Origin: Athripsodes cinereus
Lineage: Eukaryota > Arthropoda > Insecta > Trichoptera > Leptoceridae
DNA: 64,000 nt
Assembly (NCBI GenBank): GCA_947579605.1
Contig: OX388311.1
Span: forward strand, 31,312,951 to 31,376,950
Direction: 5' to 3'
In this document: piece by piece, positions 23,115 through 34,518 of the stretch
Position numbering within the stretch: position 1 is the stretch's first letter
Layout: the number at the start of each line of letters is the position of its first letter
The notes under the pieces: generated by a model
The model's input: the letters and a program-made list of their open reading frames with translations, nothing else
Databases searched by the model: none
Told to the model about the DNA's origin: nothing
Translations under genes and position numbers: made by a program

Positions 23115-23314
23115 NNNNNNNNNNNNNNNNNNNNNNNNNNNNNNNNNNNNNNNNNNNNNNNNNNNNNNNNNNNNNNNNNNNNNNNNNNNNNNNNNNNNNN
23201 NNNNNNNNNNNNNNNNNNNNNNNNNNNNNNNNNNNNNNNNNNNNNNNNNNNNNNNNNNNNNNNNNNNNNNNNNNNNNNNNNNNNNNNNNNNNNNNNNNNN
23301 NNNNNNNNNNNNNN
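23115..23314. other. Assembly gap (200 N)
   Basis: Exactly 200 N, a conventional placeholder for a gap of unknown length at the end of the repeat array. Open frames drawn through it are meaningless. Confidence 1.
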
Positions 23315-24460
23315 GTCCTTTTCACCAGTGCTTTTGAGATAATCTAGAGATCTTAAAACGGCGCCAAAACCACAAATCATCTAACAAAAGCAACTAAATG
23401 AAATTTCCCAGATTTCTGCGGTATCCGGGTGGACAATGGGCCTCCTTCAATGTACCTACATTGTTACAAAAGGAATGAAAATAATAGAAAAATGCATTTA
23501 AATTAGTTATAATCAGTATACAGATGGTGAGTTTATCGCAAAGGCGCGATCGCTTCCAACTAACCCAAATCATAAAAAAGCAGTTCAGACGTATTATCAA
23601 GTTCAATAACAAAGTACTGATATTTCCTCAAAATAACCCATTAATCTTATTTCTAACCCGATATTCATTCTAAGCTTTAGGCTTGATAATGATATTGTTA
23701 CCCCACTGTCGTCTACACAAATCTTTAATTGATCGATAGTTAGATCCATGATTTAGTTATCACGCACAGAATTGAGTTGAGTGATATTTATAAATATATA
23801 AAGACCTAATTGTGTTATGTACTATTTAAGTAGTACAACCCCAGTTTTATTACTGTTTTCTAAATGTTATGTGGCATTGCCCGGAAATTATATTGTGTTA
23901 ATAAATGCTCTAAAATTTAGATGGTTCTACATTGTAATTTTTCGAGAATCACTTGAAACACTTGAAAGCTCGAAATCAAACCCAAAAATCCATTCCAACC
24001 CAAACGCATCTCTTGAAAGCACAGAGCAGAAATCAGCCTCTTCCATTCAGTGCGTCTTTACGCCAATTGAGTCACCTCTTTCCATGACATTCCTTCCTTC
24101 CTTCTTTTGCTTTAAGGCAAAGCACCCGAATTCGAGTGAATTGTGCCTATATTAACAGTAGATATATGTTACAGATTCATATGGTAAATCATCACAAAAA
24201 AAACAATAATAATTGATAAAATAGTCGAAACAGCGCTCGTCCGCAAGCCAAAATGAGATGCGAATATAGAAGCAAGCAAGTGTAAATCAGGGACAGCGTG
24301 GTCAATGCCCTCAAATAAATACTCTAATGTCGTTGTCATAGGAACGGTGTATTATAAAAGAGGGACGTCCGGGTCGTTGAAACCCTTGAGAATGAAAGAA
24401 TAGTACTGTTTTGGCTAACTATCACTGGACAGATCTTGACTGAGTACACAGTATATTAGA
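23315..24460. repeat. Right copy of the duplicated block (partner 8985-10899)
   Basis: Direct-orientation match to the left copy, lacking its nested LINE insertions. It includes a family B core at 23508-23580. It also includes, at 23990-24440 on the minus strand, the 3'UTR of the non-LTR family seen at 42840-43031. Homology ends at ACAGTATAT, where the left copy passes into the L2-like 3' end. The 112-codon frame at 23817-24155 is the counterpart of the left-copy frame and is not supported as a gene. Confidence 0.85.
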
Positions 24461-25151
24461 TATGTACATAATATGTATGATGAGTCCAAGTGCCTGTATA
24501 ATAGGGCCTACGGACAATTAGAAGCAATAAGCAATATCATTATTGTAACATGCTCATATCTATAAATGAACATACTCTCTTATAATTTTCTTATCATAAT
24601 GCTTTTTTGCAATACCTTCAAATTAGCACGATGCATTAACATCTCTATGTTAATTAATTGATTATCAAGATCATATACAATATTCCTGAATGATTATACG
24701 ATGTTGTTATTGAAGATTTAGATGGATGTGTCAATCATTACTTTTAAAAAGAAACTATTTATGAAATGCAATTAGCGAAAAATCATTATGACGCGTTGAT
24801 CTCTCTACAGAAACGAAACCTACTAAATTTTCATCATAATTTTATAGGTTTATAAACCAAAATACGAATAAAAATTCTGTGATACTTTTATCACTAGAGC
24901 TTCTCTGTTTAAATGACATTTATTTAAATATCTATGCTTACTTTCATTGATTTTAATAACTTATGTTATTTTTATCTTTTCCTTTTCTTTGTCTTCTGTG
25001 TATTTAGATAAATATATAATTTATGCGTATGTTTACTGAATAGGAAAACTACAAAAGATGTCTCTGATAGCATCAAATATGTATATACCTACTGATGGGT
25101 ATTAAGTTCTACAACATGTTTTTTTTATTGTTAAAGAGCCCAGAATCCATC
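24461..25151. other. Intergenic, nothing recognised
   Basis: AT-rich sequence without coding signal. Confidence 0.5.
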
Positions 25152-25392
25152 CCGTGGAGCACCCGGTAAAGAATTAGTCTCCCACTCTTCTGCGTAAGTT
25201 TTCGAGTGTCCTGTAAAAGGCAGGTGTTCGAAAAAATTGAGACATTTTACATCTTAAATTCAGCGATGAGGTTTGCCACCCATCCTGAATGTCTTGATTT
25301 TATATTGGCACGGAGAGGACAGTTTGCATGTTTCTTACATGCAGCTGATCTGCTGGCTACCCCACTTGTGGGATGTGCCGTGATGGTATGAT
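25152..25392 (+). repeat. Family A dispersed repeat, full-length reference copy
   Basis: One of the best copies. It starts CCGTGGAGCACCCGGTAAAG, passes through GAGTGTCCTGTAAAAGGCAG, CAGCGATGAGGTTTGCCACC and CTGGCTACCCCACTTGTGGG, and ends GCCGTGATGGTATGATGATG. A short reverse 3' tip follows at 25434-25462. Confidence 0.88.
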
Positions 25393-25639
25393 GATGAAGA
25401 GCCCAGAAACATTATATATCTTCTATCTATCTATACCATCACGGTTTTTCCCACAAATTGGACAGTCGGCAGGCAAAATTCACGGTATTTAATAATTCAT
25501 TTGTAAAACATGACGTATTATAATCCTTCTAAAACAAATTTTCTAGCGTTGTATAAGAGACAAGTATAAATCAATGCATTCATATTTTCAAAATTATATT
25601 CCCGATATTAATCAGCTATACTTTGCTATGATATCTAAA

Positions 25640-25860
25640 CTATACCCTAACGCCGTATCCCAAGTAAGATAGGCAGAGAGAACGAAACGCCATAAAGATA
25701 TATCCTCACATACTTCTTTCGCTTCTTCGACATTCATTCAATTTCTTATACACGCAAGTCGACTTCTCTTACTCAACACACAACTATCCTTGAGAATTTG
25801 ATCCATGTAATCAAACCCACGTGGTTCTCTGACGCCAAAACTTTCTCGCACGACCTCTGT
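25640..25860 (-). pseudogene. Non-LTR retrotransposon ORF2 C-terminal fragment, decayed
   Basis: Reverse-strand homology to the fragment at 56031-56305: the shared blocks include GTAGGCAGAGAGAA (GATAGGCAGAGAGAAC here), TTGAGAATTTGATCCA and TTCTTATACACGCA. The reading frame is broken. Confidence 0.6.
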
Positions 25861-26454
25861 CAGATTGGTAAGATTTTATTAACCAGCATTTTGCAAATAG
25901 CCTTTTCTCTCTACAAAGAGGAGCATATTATCAATTAATAACTTGTTAAGTTAATGAGAAAATAATTAATGTACAATATATTGTGTCTATTAAGAAGTAG
26001 GTGAACGTTATGATATTAAATTGTGTTTATGATTTCCTGATGTTATTACACATTATATGATACAGTTAATTACTATACAAGTTATTCTGCATGTATGTAT
26101 GTATGTAAAAATCTTTGCTCTGGTTTAGTTCAATAACTAGAGGACAATGGGGCTGGTTGTATATACATATATCTCAAAACAAAGGAATACCGAAAGTAAT
26201 ACCTAAATGATAATAAGGCATCTAGGTTTTCGAGTGTAGTTTTTTTAAAACATTATTTAAAAAGGGTTTGTGCATTTACATCGTGAAGAGACATATTAAA
26301 AGCCCTTGAGATGGATGCTTCATAAACGGCGCAAAATAAATCATCCAACATATAAATATAGAAAGAATTTTAAAATATGCATTTTCAAAAAACGACACCG
26401 TTTATTTTTCTCACTGATAATTAAATATATCACATGATTTTCAAATTCTAAAGA
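25861..26454. other. Intergenic, nothing clear
   Basis: A short GTAT microsatellite is near 26094. A fragment at 26290-26350 (CTTGAGATGG ... AACGGCGC ... AATCATCC) resembles the repeat tail next to the calexcitin fragment at 57386-57454. Confidence 0.5.
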
Positions 26455-26592
26455 GTTAGTTGGAAGACATCACATTTTAGCGATAAACTCATCCTCTGTG
26501 CGTTGAATTGTATAACTGATATTTTTATGATACTGTTTTGATTTGTAATATTGTAACCAATGTACAGTGAAGAATAAAATAAATAAATAATT
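26455..26592 (+). repeat. Family B dispersed repeat
   Basis: GTTAGTTGGAAGACATCACA, GCGATAAACTCATCCTCTGT and AATGTACAGTGAAGAATAAA lead into an (AATA)n tail. Confidence 0.75.
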
Positions 26593-26639
26593 AAGAGTGC
26601 GGATATGTTGTTCAAAACAAGGTGAACTACCCTATAGTT

Positions 26640-26745
26640 TACGAAATGTTATGATTGTAAATGAGTCCCTATGATTGTTTTGCACAAAACGGTGGATTTT
26701 AAAACAAATTTGCTATTATTACAATAAATATTTTACATTATAAAG
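26640..26745 (+). mobile_element. Non-LTR 3'UTR fragment
   Basis: CACAAAACGGTGGATTTTAA followed by a TATTATTAC tail matches the 3' end of the LINE fragment at 46440-46530. Confidence 0.45.
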
Positions 26746-27029
26746 CCACCCCAACTCACCCTTACATCCATCTATCCCTACCTAAAATTCATCTTCGTAA
26801 TGTGACTATCAATTAGCCATATGATAATATGATTTCTAATAATTATAGTCGTACTAAGTGTGTACAATATGTAATTAAATAATTACACATTGGCGTAATC
26901 TACGATTCTCTCAGATAATCTAATTATTATGCATATTATTATTTGCGTAACAATGTTTTACAACATGACTTTGCTAAAACGGCGAATACATTAGTCCAAA
27001 CACTTTTATTAATATTATAATAGATTTTT

Positions 27030-27291
27030 ACCTACTACTACTACTACAATACCATCACGGCATATCCCACAAGTGGGGTAGCCAGCAGACCATCTGCATG
27101 TTGGAAACATGCAAGCTGTCCTCTCCGTGCCAATATAAAATCAAGACATTCAGGATGGGTGGCAAACCTCATCGCTGAATTTAAGATGTAAAATGTCTTA
27201 ATTTTTACGAACACCTGCCTTTTACAGGACACTCGAGTTTTCGAGTTACGGAGAAGAGTGGGAGACCAATTCTTTACCGGGTGCTCCACGG
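27030..27291 (-). repeat. Family A dispersed repeat, full length with (TAC/TAG)n tail
   Basis: Begins with a CTACTACTACTACTAC tail, then TACCATCACGGCATATCCC, and ends GGTGCTCCACGG. The tail defines the 3' end of the family. The 81-codon minus-strand frame is repeat sequence. Confidence 0.9.
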
Positions 27292-28387
27292 CTAAAAGAT
27301 TAGAATTAATATTGTTTTGTTTTCACTGTTATATAGTGATTAATACCCTGAAGATTGTTGGCAATTCAGGACATAAAGCATCTGCAAAACCCTACACTCT
27401 CTTAATAACTACAATTAGGTCTATATAATGTCATGTCACAGTTGTTCATTACTCCTTTCTTCTTCAGACAAACATATTTTTCAAGTAATCACTGATTCTA
27501 ACATCATATTTTTCAATTTAGACCATCCAACAGCTTAGAAGGAATCCTCACAGGTCTGCGATATAACTAATAATAATCCAACACAGTTTCAAAATCAAGG
27601 CGGAGGAAATTCTTAAAACCGCAAAACGAATTTAAAATTACGATCATCTTCATTTTAATTTGTGTTATTATTTAATAATGGTAAGTTTATATGAAAATTT
27701 AATTAAATTCGTGTAATTAATGTTAGATATCATTGCGAATCTGAAAAACATTTGTGTGTTCGTTAACAATATATACAGATGATCGTTTATATATATTTTT
27801 GAAGCCGATTTCACTAGACAAATACTGCCTTCTTCTCTAGCTCTCATTTATGGAGCATCCTCCTGCGGCCGTAGTCAAAACACATTCTAGCGTTATGTAG
27901 TCGTTCAACTATAGACGACTTTACAAGAAAGTATAAAGTCAGTCAGCATATGGTGTTCTATCCACCTACAAGCAGGACGGACATTCTCGCAAAGTCACCA
28001 GAGTCGCAAAGGCAATTTAACTGAACAATAATGTTTCCTTGAATGTAGACATATTCCACATAACGTACACTGAATTTGTAAGGAAAGTGGAAACACAATA
28101 GTGTACAATAGTAAATCTTTTTTTCTCTGGGATCGCATTGGACGAAAGCTGTAATGATCCCAGTAGAATTTGGTGTTATTTTTAATAAAATTATTATAAA
28201 AATCTATTATACCTAATAAACACTTTAAATATTATTAGAAAGTTTCTGAACACAAATATTTCAGGCAAAATTCTGGTATTTGGAATCCGCGTTTTGAACC
28301 TAATCCTTTGATATCCTGTATATCTGGATAGGTGAATTTTTTCCCGGTATTAGACTGTTAAGTATTTTTGTGACCATGACTGATCAT
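27292..28387. other. Intergenic, nothing recognised
   Basis: No gene or repeat family recognised between family A and the piggyBac element. Confidence 0.5.
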
Positions 28388-28804
28388 CCCTTTGACTCAC
28401 TTTGTATCACATTTGATACACGCGTTCTTAGTGGTGTAATATGAAAGTTAGAACAAATTTACCCAGATGCTCACCGTGTATCATTTCTACAAACCTTTAT
28501 GAATGCTCAAATAGATGGTGTCTTGTATTTCGCGCCATTTCGCGACACTGTTGACATTTGTGTGACGAAAGACGGTTGTGTTAATGTGGCTTTGCGTATT
28601 TTTACATTTTTTTTCATAAAAAAGTCATTTGTCGTGATAAATGTTGATTTTGTACAATTAATATATGATTCTTTATGATAAATAATACCAAATTATTGCT
28701 TAAATGACAAACATTATTAGTCTGTGTGGTGGTTTGTGAAGGTGTATCAAATTTGATACAAAGTGACTACAAGGTTGTGAATAGGAAGGAATACATCAGA
28801 CCAA

Positions 28805-28882
28805 GTAAGTAGTAAATACTTCATTATTTTCATTTGATGACATATGATTTTATATTTTATTTGAATTTTTATAATTTTTTAG
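28805..28882 (+). other. Predicted 5'UTR intron of the piggyBac transposase gene
   Basis: A perfect donor (CCAA|GTAAGT at 28805) and a T-rich acceptor (TTTTTTAG ending at 28882) frame 78 nt, four bases before the ATG. Small introns of this size are common in insects. Only the signals are seen, with no transcript evidence. Confidence 0.6.
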
Positions 28883-28886
28883 CACA

Positions 28887-30611
28887 ATGGCTCGACGGGG
28901 ATTATCTGAAAAAGATTTTTTAGACCTTATAAATGATGATGATTTCGGGAATCAATCAGATATCGAAGGTTTGTCTGACGACGAAGAAGAAAAATGTGAA
29001 GTGCAGGTCGAGCAACAAAACGTTGAACTTCATGAAGAATTAGATGTTGAAACGCAAGATGCACCAAGCCGGTCGGTATTGCTATCGTACATCGAAAAAC
29101 CAGAAAAAAATCATTGGGTAAAGCAACCTTTTGAACCAATGAAAACGGTTGAAGAAGTTGACGATGTTTTACCTCAGGAACCACTCTCGCCATTTCAATA
29201 TTTCAGTAAGTTTATAGATGAAGACATTTTTGAACAATTTTGTAATAGAACAAATTTATATTTTTTTCAAGAACAAGGTAGAAACCTTAATGCCACTCTA
29301 GAAGAAATAAAGGCGCTGTTTGGAATGCACGTTGAAATGGGATCTATCAATTTTCCCAACAAGAGGTTGTATTGGAGCAAAGATAGGAGGTACAGTCTTA
29401 TTGCAGACGCAATGACTTATAATAGATTCAGCTCGCTTAGAAATAACCTTCACTGTGTAAATAATATGGAGGACAACCAGAGAAGTATTGACAAATTTTG
29501 GAAAGTGAGGCCAATTATGGATTCCTTTTTAAGGACCATTCAATCTCTGCAACCTGAAAAACGAGTTTGTGTTGACGAGCAGATGATACCCTTCAAGGGA
29601 AATTTGGTGGTAAAGCAATACATGAAAGGCAAGCCAAGCCCTTGGGGTATCAAGCTTTTTTTCTTGTGCGGCGATTCGGGTATGCCATACAACTTTATCG
29701 TTTATCAAGGAAAATCGACGGCGATACCGGAAGAATATTCTCATTTAGGACTTGCTGGATCTCTTGTTATCACCTTGACTGAAAAAACGTTGGAGCCATT
29801 TTCTAACACCCAATTGTTTTTTGATAATTTTTTTTCATCTCCGAGGCTTTTACAACATTTACTCGATTATGGTATCTATGCAACGGGAACAGTCAGGAAT
29901 AATAGGATAGGTAAACCACCCATACCTAGCATAAAAGAGATGGCAAAAAAAGAACGAGGAACGATGGTCGGGTGCACCTCGAAAGATCAATCTTTGTGTC
30001 TTGTGCGATGGAATGATAATTCCATCGTCACTATGCTGTCCACCGCATATGACTGGGAAAAAAATCAAACTTTTGTGAGAAGGTGGGACAAAAAACAAAA
30101 ATCTAAAATAGACGTACCCTGTCCTCGTCTAGTGTCAGAGTACAATAAGAGCATGGGGGGTGTTGATAAATTGGATTTCCTAATTGCTCTTTATCGCATC
30201 CACATAAAGTCAAAAAAGTGGACCCTAAGAGTGATTTTTCATTTTGTGGATTTAGTGGTAGTTACATCTTGGTTACAGTATAAAAGGGACTGTGGCTCTG
30301 TTGGAATAAACCAACGTCAACAGTTGACACTTCTGCAGTTCAGGCTTTCTATTTCGGAATGTTTGATAAAATGTTTGCGTAATCCCCTGGACGTCCCAAC
30401 TCCAGGAAGGCCAAGAAAAAGTGTCCAATATCAACCTCAATGTGATGTAAGGTTTGATGGAATGGGTCATTTCCCAGATTGGAGAAAGGATCGTCAGAGG
30501 TGTAAAAATCAGAAATGCGGCAAATTTTCATACGTAGTCTGTATAAAATGTAAGGTATCCTTGTGTATAAATAAGGACCGAAATTGTTTTATTGAGTATC
30601 ATAAAAAATAA
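28887..30611 (+). CDS. piggyBac transposase
   Basis: 574 aa without stops. Residues 1-60 are acidic (DLINDDDF, LSDDEEEK), as in this family. The central DDE_Tnp_1_7-type domain (about 105-475) carries the catalytic aspartates in conserved contexts: CVDEQMIPFKG (D230), FFDNFFSS (D313) and MGGVDKLD (D427). The C-terminus from about residue 535 is a cysteine-rich domain (CKNQKCGKF, CIKCKVSLC, CFIEYH) like the one that binds subterminal DNA in other members. The stop codon overlaps an AATAAA (30607-30612). Length and motifs match active relatives, so it may be functional. Domestication is less likely, because the element ends are still present. Confidence 0.95.
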   Translation: MARRGLSEKDFLDLINDDDFGNQSDIEGLSDDEEEKCEVQVEQQNVELHEELDVETQDAPSRSVLLSYIEKPEKNHWVKQPFEPMKTVEEVDDVLPQEPLSPFQYFSKFIDEDIFEQFCNRTNLYFFQEQGRNLNATLEEIKALFGMHVEMGSINFPNKRLYWSKDRRYSLIADAMTYNRFSSLRNNLHCVNNMEDNQRSIDKFWKVRPIMDSFLRTIQSLQPEKRVCVDEQMIPFKGNLVVKQYMKGKPSPWGIKLFFLCGDSGMPYNFIVYQGKSTAIPEEYSHLGLAGSLVITLTEKTLEPFSNTQLFFDNFFSSPRLLQHLLDYGIYATGTVRNNRIGKPPIPSIKEMAKKERGTMVGCTSKDQSLCLVRWNDNSIVTMLSTAYDWEKNQTFVRRWDKKQKSKIDVPCPRLVSEYNKSMGGVDKLDFLIALYRIHIKSKKWTLRVIFHFVDLVVVTSWLQYKRDCGSVGINQRQQLTLLQFRLSISECLIKCLRNPLDVPTPGRPRKSVQYQPQCDVRFDGMGHFPDWRKDRQRCKNQKCGKFSYVVCIKCKVSLCINKDRNCFIEYHKK

Positions 30612-30820
30612 AGTTCTGTTTGAAAAAAAATTGTTTCATTTCACATTACTTTTTACAACATTTGGTCACTATGTATCAGATATGATACACCCTATATTTT
30701 TTTTATTGGCTATTGGATACAAAAAAAATGAAAACCATGATACCTTTTAACCTTATAGTAACTATAAAAAACATAATTCATAAGAAAATTCTCAAAGAAA
30801 TTAATTAGTGATTCAAAGGG

Positions 30821-31291
30821 ATATTATGAAGACTAATCTGGTTGTATTATGCTGAGAAGTGTGGATGGCAATTCTGCCGCCACGGTAAAAAAAATAATTC
30901 CCTGAGCGAAGCCGTACATATAGCTTGTTAGGAATACAAATATCATTGTTACAAATATAAATTAAATTAAATTAATGTACACAGATATTATTAAATTAAT
31001 AAAATAAATTTAATGCAAGTTAGTATGAGCACTACATGTACTTCATCATTATAATTATCATTGAAATAATGTGAATGAACTAGAAATGACTATTATATTA
31101 TATACTATGACTATTATAATATATACAGGTTGTAAAATGTGTTTAGTAGAGAAGGTGTAGGTATTTATTGCGAAATATCAGTTTAACGACTGTGCATCAC
31201 AAGACGTAGTAGGTGCTGCAGAGACTACTATATACATCCATTTATTTAAGAATTTTGCAAGGTTAGGTAGGATTATGTAGGAAAGTAGTAT
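30821..31291. other. Intergenic, nothing recognised
   Basis: AT-rich, no supported feature. Confidence 0.5.
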
Positions 31292-31368
31292 TCCGTGGAG
31301 CACTCGACAAAAATTGGTCTTCCAATCTTTTAAGTAAGTTTTCAAGTGTACTGTAAAAGACGGGTGTT
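31292..31368 (+). repeat. Family A dispersed repeat, 5' fragment
   Basis: CCGTGGAGCACTCGACAAAA through GTGTACTGTAAAAGACGGGT, then breaks off into TTTATTTATTT and an unrelated repeat. Confidence 0.75.
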
Positions 31369-32097
31369 TGTTTATTTATTTATTTCCTCTTAAGGGGCAA
31401 ACAGTTCCAGAAAACAAACCAATCAAGATCCCGCAAATTACCGAAGCGTATGACGAACACGTTGCAAGTAAACAGTTATAACACATACTTTACCCTACTT
31501 ATATCAAATGCAAAAAACAAAACAAACCTCTTGAAAATGAGTAGCTAAAAATTACACTACAATAGAATTTATAAGAATATATAATAATTAAAAATTAAAA
31601 CAATTAAGATTAAAATAGTTCAAATTATGAATTGATCGAATCTCTGTCTCTCTTTAGAATCAAGAATTCAGTGTACTCCTTACACCCCTTCTGAACTCTG
31701 CCTTGCTGATCGATTTATTTACATTTGCATACATTCAGAGTACCTACACCATAAGGAAATGTGCTGTGAGCGGATTTGTTCGAAGGTACATGCTTTCCAT
31801 TGAGAATCACATGTAGTTTGTGTTATCATGTTTTTGTTTTGTTGATTTTGTTTTGTTTCGAGTGTGTGTGTGTGTGTTTTTTTTGTACTGTACTGTAAAG
31901 GCTATTTTAAAAGGCCGTATATTGTGTTAATACATGAATACGTCGTGAGCCATTTACGTGTTTAAATATAGGTAAGACAGAGTATAAAAATATACACAAT
32001 AAAAGTTCACAAAATTTGTGAATATACCTACGCGTCATAGAGTATAGAAATGAATTAAAAGTCATGGGTTATAAAATCGCTAATCAAGATCTGGGTT
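31369..32097. other. Repeat-like intergenic stretch
   Basis: A TTTATTTATTT start followed by CCTCTTAAGGGGCAAACAGT suggests another retroposon 3' end on the minus strand. A GT run is at about 31862. GTAAAGGCTATTTTAAAAGG near 31898 resembles LINE 3' ends seen at 9930 and 47115. No coding sequence. Confidence 0.4.
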
Positions 32098-32404
32098 CCT
32101 AGACAAATTGCATTTGGCGATCGACTACAAACCAACTTTTCGACAATGTACCATAACTTTATAAAAGATTGTATGTAACTGATTATGTGAGATGGATAAG
32201 TTGATGAATTATTGTATTGTTTTTGTTATGTTTTTTAGTAATTGTTAATGCTTCTTATTGGAAATTGGTGATTTTATTATTGTGTAATGTATTTTCTTGA
32301 TGTAAAAGGCGATAGACGTTTATGTATTAAATAAATAAATAACATTATATGTACATTGTCGAAAAGTTTATTTGTAGTCGATCCCCAAATGCAATTTGTC
32401 TAGG
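32098..32404. mobile_element. MITE with 54-bp terminal inverted repeats
   Basis: Left arm 32098-32151 (CCTAGACAAATTGCATTTGG ...) and right arm 32351-32404 are inverted copies with few mismatches, ending in CGACAATGTAC. The 200-bp interior has no frame and includes an AAATAAATAAATAA tract. No clear target duplication. Confidence 0.85.
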
Positions 32405-33009
32405 TACCTGTCTGATACAAAAAAAAATCGAACATTCAAACAAGTACCTACAATAAAAAAATGGAGTTGGAGATTTAATAAAAGTATTTTTTTAAATGAC
32501 ATGTATAAAGTAATTCAATATAATAAAATATATTTGAATTTGCATTTTACTTTTACGAGTAGCAAGGTTTGGACATCAGAATCGTCACTTACAAGCACGA
32601 GACGTAACCATTGAGTCATGGATCACCGATTTTGGATTGACCAAGAATAATAATTATTTCTACGCAAACAATTCTACATAAATTACAATATGTAATCAAA
32701 CTATTGCACATTACTAAAATTACAAATGATTTTGAAAGAGTAATAAGAAGACACTGTTACGCAATTTGAAGTAATCGTTATTAACTTGGTTGTAACAATG
32801 TCTCGGACTTTCAATCAAGAGATACGGTGTTCAAATGTCACGTACAAGACAAAAATCTTCTACCTATTTTATTTTTTATTAATATGAGTACGTTAAATTT
32901 AACAAATATTTTGAGAACATAATATTAGCATGTCATAAGATTTACCTAACTGAGCGTAAGCCCGTACCAAGGCAGTATGAATCAGTTATTTAACTCTGCT
33001 TTATCTAAT
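32405..33009. other. Intergenic, nothing recognised
   Basis: No repeat or coding signal recognised. Confidence 0.5.
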
Positions 33010-33100
33010 CATGATGGTTCCCAGCCAAGTGGGATATCATATAGATGAACTGCGTGAAATAAGCATGCAAGTTGTCCTCTCCTTGCCAATAAAAAATGTG
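33010..33100 (-). repeat. Family A dispersed repeat, 3' fragment
   Basis: CCCAGCCAAGTGGGATATCA then GCATGCAAGTTGTCCTCTCC and a TGCCAATAAAAAAT block. Confidence 0.65.
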
Positions 33101-33854
33101 TTAATTAAATTACGAATATCTCTCATTAAGATGACCTATTCTATCCCAAGGACTTCAGAGCAATGCGCAACGCTTTAATAATGTCGAGATGGTCCGATGA
33201 CACATAGAGTTTGACGGGTCTTCACTTGAAAAAAGTTGAGTCCAGCAAGGAGTTGTAAAAATTCAAGAGGGAGACCTTTGTCCAATACCTAACACAAAAA
33301 GAAGGTTTACGAAATTACTCCAGCACTATCGTTCATATTAGGAATTGTATACTGTAAAAGAGCATTTAAGTATATAGATTGATAGACAGATAATAATGTT
33401 TTAATTTTACTGCTTAGTATTTTCTCCGACAACTTAAAATTATGTTTACAAGACACATTCACAATGATATCGTGTATGTTTTATTTACGATAAATTCACA
33501 ACCATTGTGCACTGATGGGTCTGACGGCGATAGTGCGATTATGGTATAACCAACGGACCGTTACTATGGAACGGATTACTTCGAATAATGATCACTATGT
33601 TGTTAACAATAAACCGTCATGTTAATATTTGTAGTATTGACATTGTTATCTATGGAATTTACACGTTATGAAACTATTATCGCCGGTTTGAATATCCTCA
33701 AAAGTTGGTCAATGTTAAGTCTTCTACAAGCGTATCCATTACAGACCAATCTCTAAAAACAGCCCCAGTATGTGAACCGAAGGATCGGATTCGAATCTAA
33801 AGCAGCGCGGTTGTTTTCACAAAGAAAAAGAAATCCTTATTATGCTCCATCTAT

Positions 33855-34068
33855 CTATATCATCACGGTGTCTTCGACAAGTGGTACAGCCAGCAGACTA
33901 TCTACACGTAATAAACAAACAAATTGTCAACTCTGTAGGTACCGATAAAGAGTTACTTAGACCTTCAAGATGGATTGCATATTTCATCGCTGAAATGAAG
34001 AGAATACCTGCCTCTTACAGAACACTCGAATATTTACAGAGAAAAAAAGGAGATCTAAATGTTTGCTA
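33855..34068 (-). repeat. Family A dispersed repeat, diverged
   Basis: ATCATCACGGTGTCTTCGAC, CAAGATGGATTGCATATTTC and CTGCCTCTTACAGAACACTC occur in family A order. The 75-codon frame over it is incidental. Confidence 0.75.
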
Positions 34069-34174
34069 AGAGATTATAAAATTCGTTATTGACCAATTTC
34101 TAAAGACAACCCTAGTATGTGGTTGCCGCAGAACAACGTGAATTCTTAATTCAAAAAGAGGAAATCATTGTGTT

Positions 34175-34421
34175 CATACTACTATCCCATCACGGCGTAT
34201 ACCACGAGTAGGTTAGCTAGCAGACCAGCCGCATGCAATAAATATGCAAGCTGTCCACTGCGTGCAAACAAAAATTAAGAAATTCGGATGAAAATTAAAA
34301 CTAAGAAATTTAAGATGAAAAAAATATTTATAATTTCGAATACCTACCTGTTTTTAACAGAACACTCGAAAACTTGCGGAAAAGATTGGGAAATAAATTA
34401 TTTTCCGGGCAGCAACACGGA
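34175..34421 (-). repeat. Family A dispersed repeat, full length
   Basis: Starts with a TACTACTATC tail, then CCATCACGGCGTATACCACG. It ends GGGCAGCAACACGG. It is moderately diverged with internal indels. Confidence 0.78.
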
Positions 34422-34518
34422 ATATTATTAATTATGTTCTTTACATTTCGTTAGTTTTATTGTTTATTCGTTTAATGGCAAAGCCCCCGATACCGAATGA
34501 ATCAAATGCATTTCGTAA

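Larger units (their letters stand above)
28388..30820 (+). mobile_element. piggyBac transposon, apparently intact
   Basis: A 2433-bp element bounded by imperfect inverted ends: CCCTTTGACTCACT on the left and, reversed, CCCTTTGAATCACT on the right. Subterminal palindromic blocks of the form GGTGTATCAAATTTGATACA lie at 28404-28422, 28739-28766 and, inverted, about 30661-30694. It encodes one full transposase. Expected TTAA duplications are not seen (TCAT on the left, ATAT on the right), so either the target sites have mutated or the ends extend slightly differently. Confidence 0.85.

Noticed and set aside
22970..23380. Frames of 90-125 codons around 23.1 kb
   Set aside because: They cross the 200-N assembly gap.
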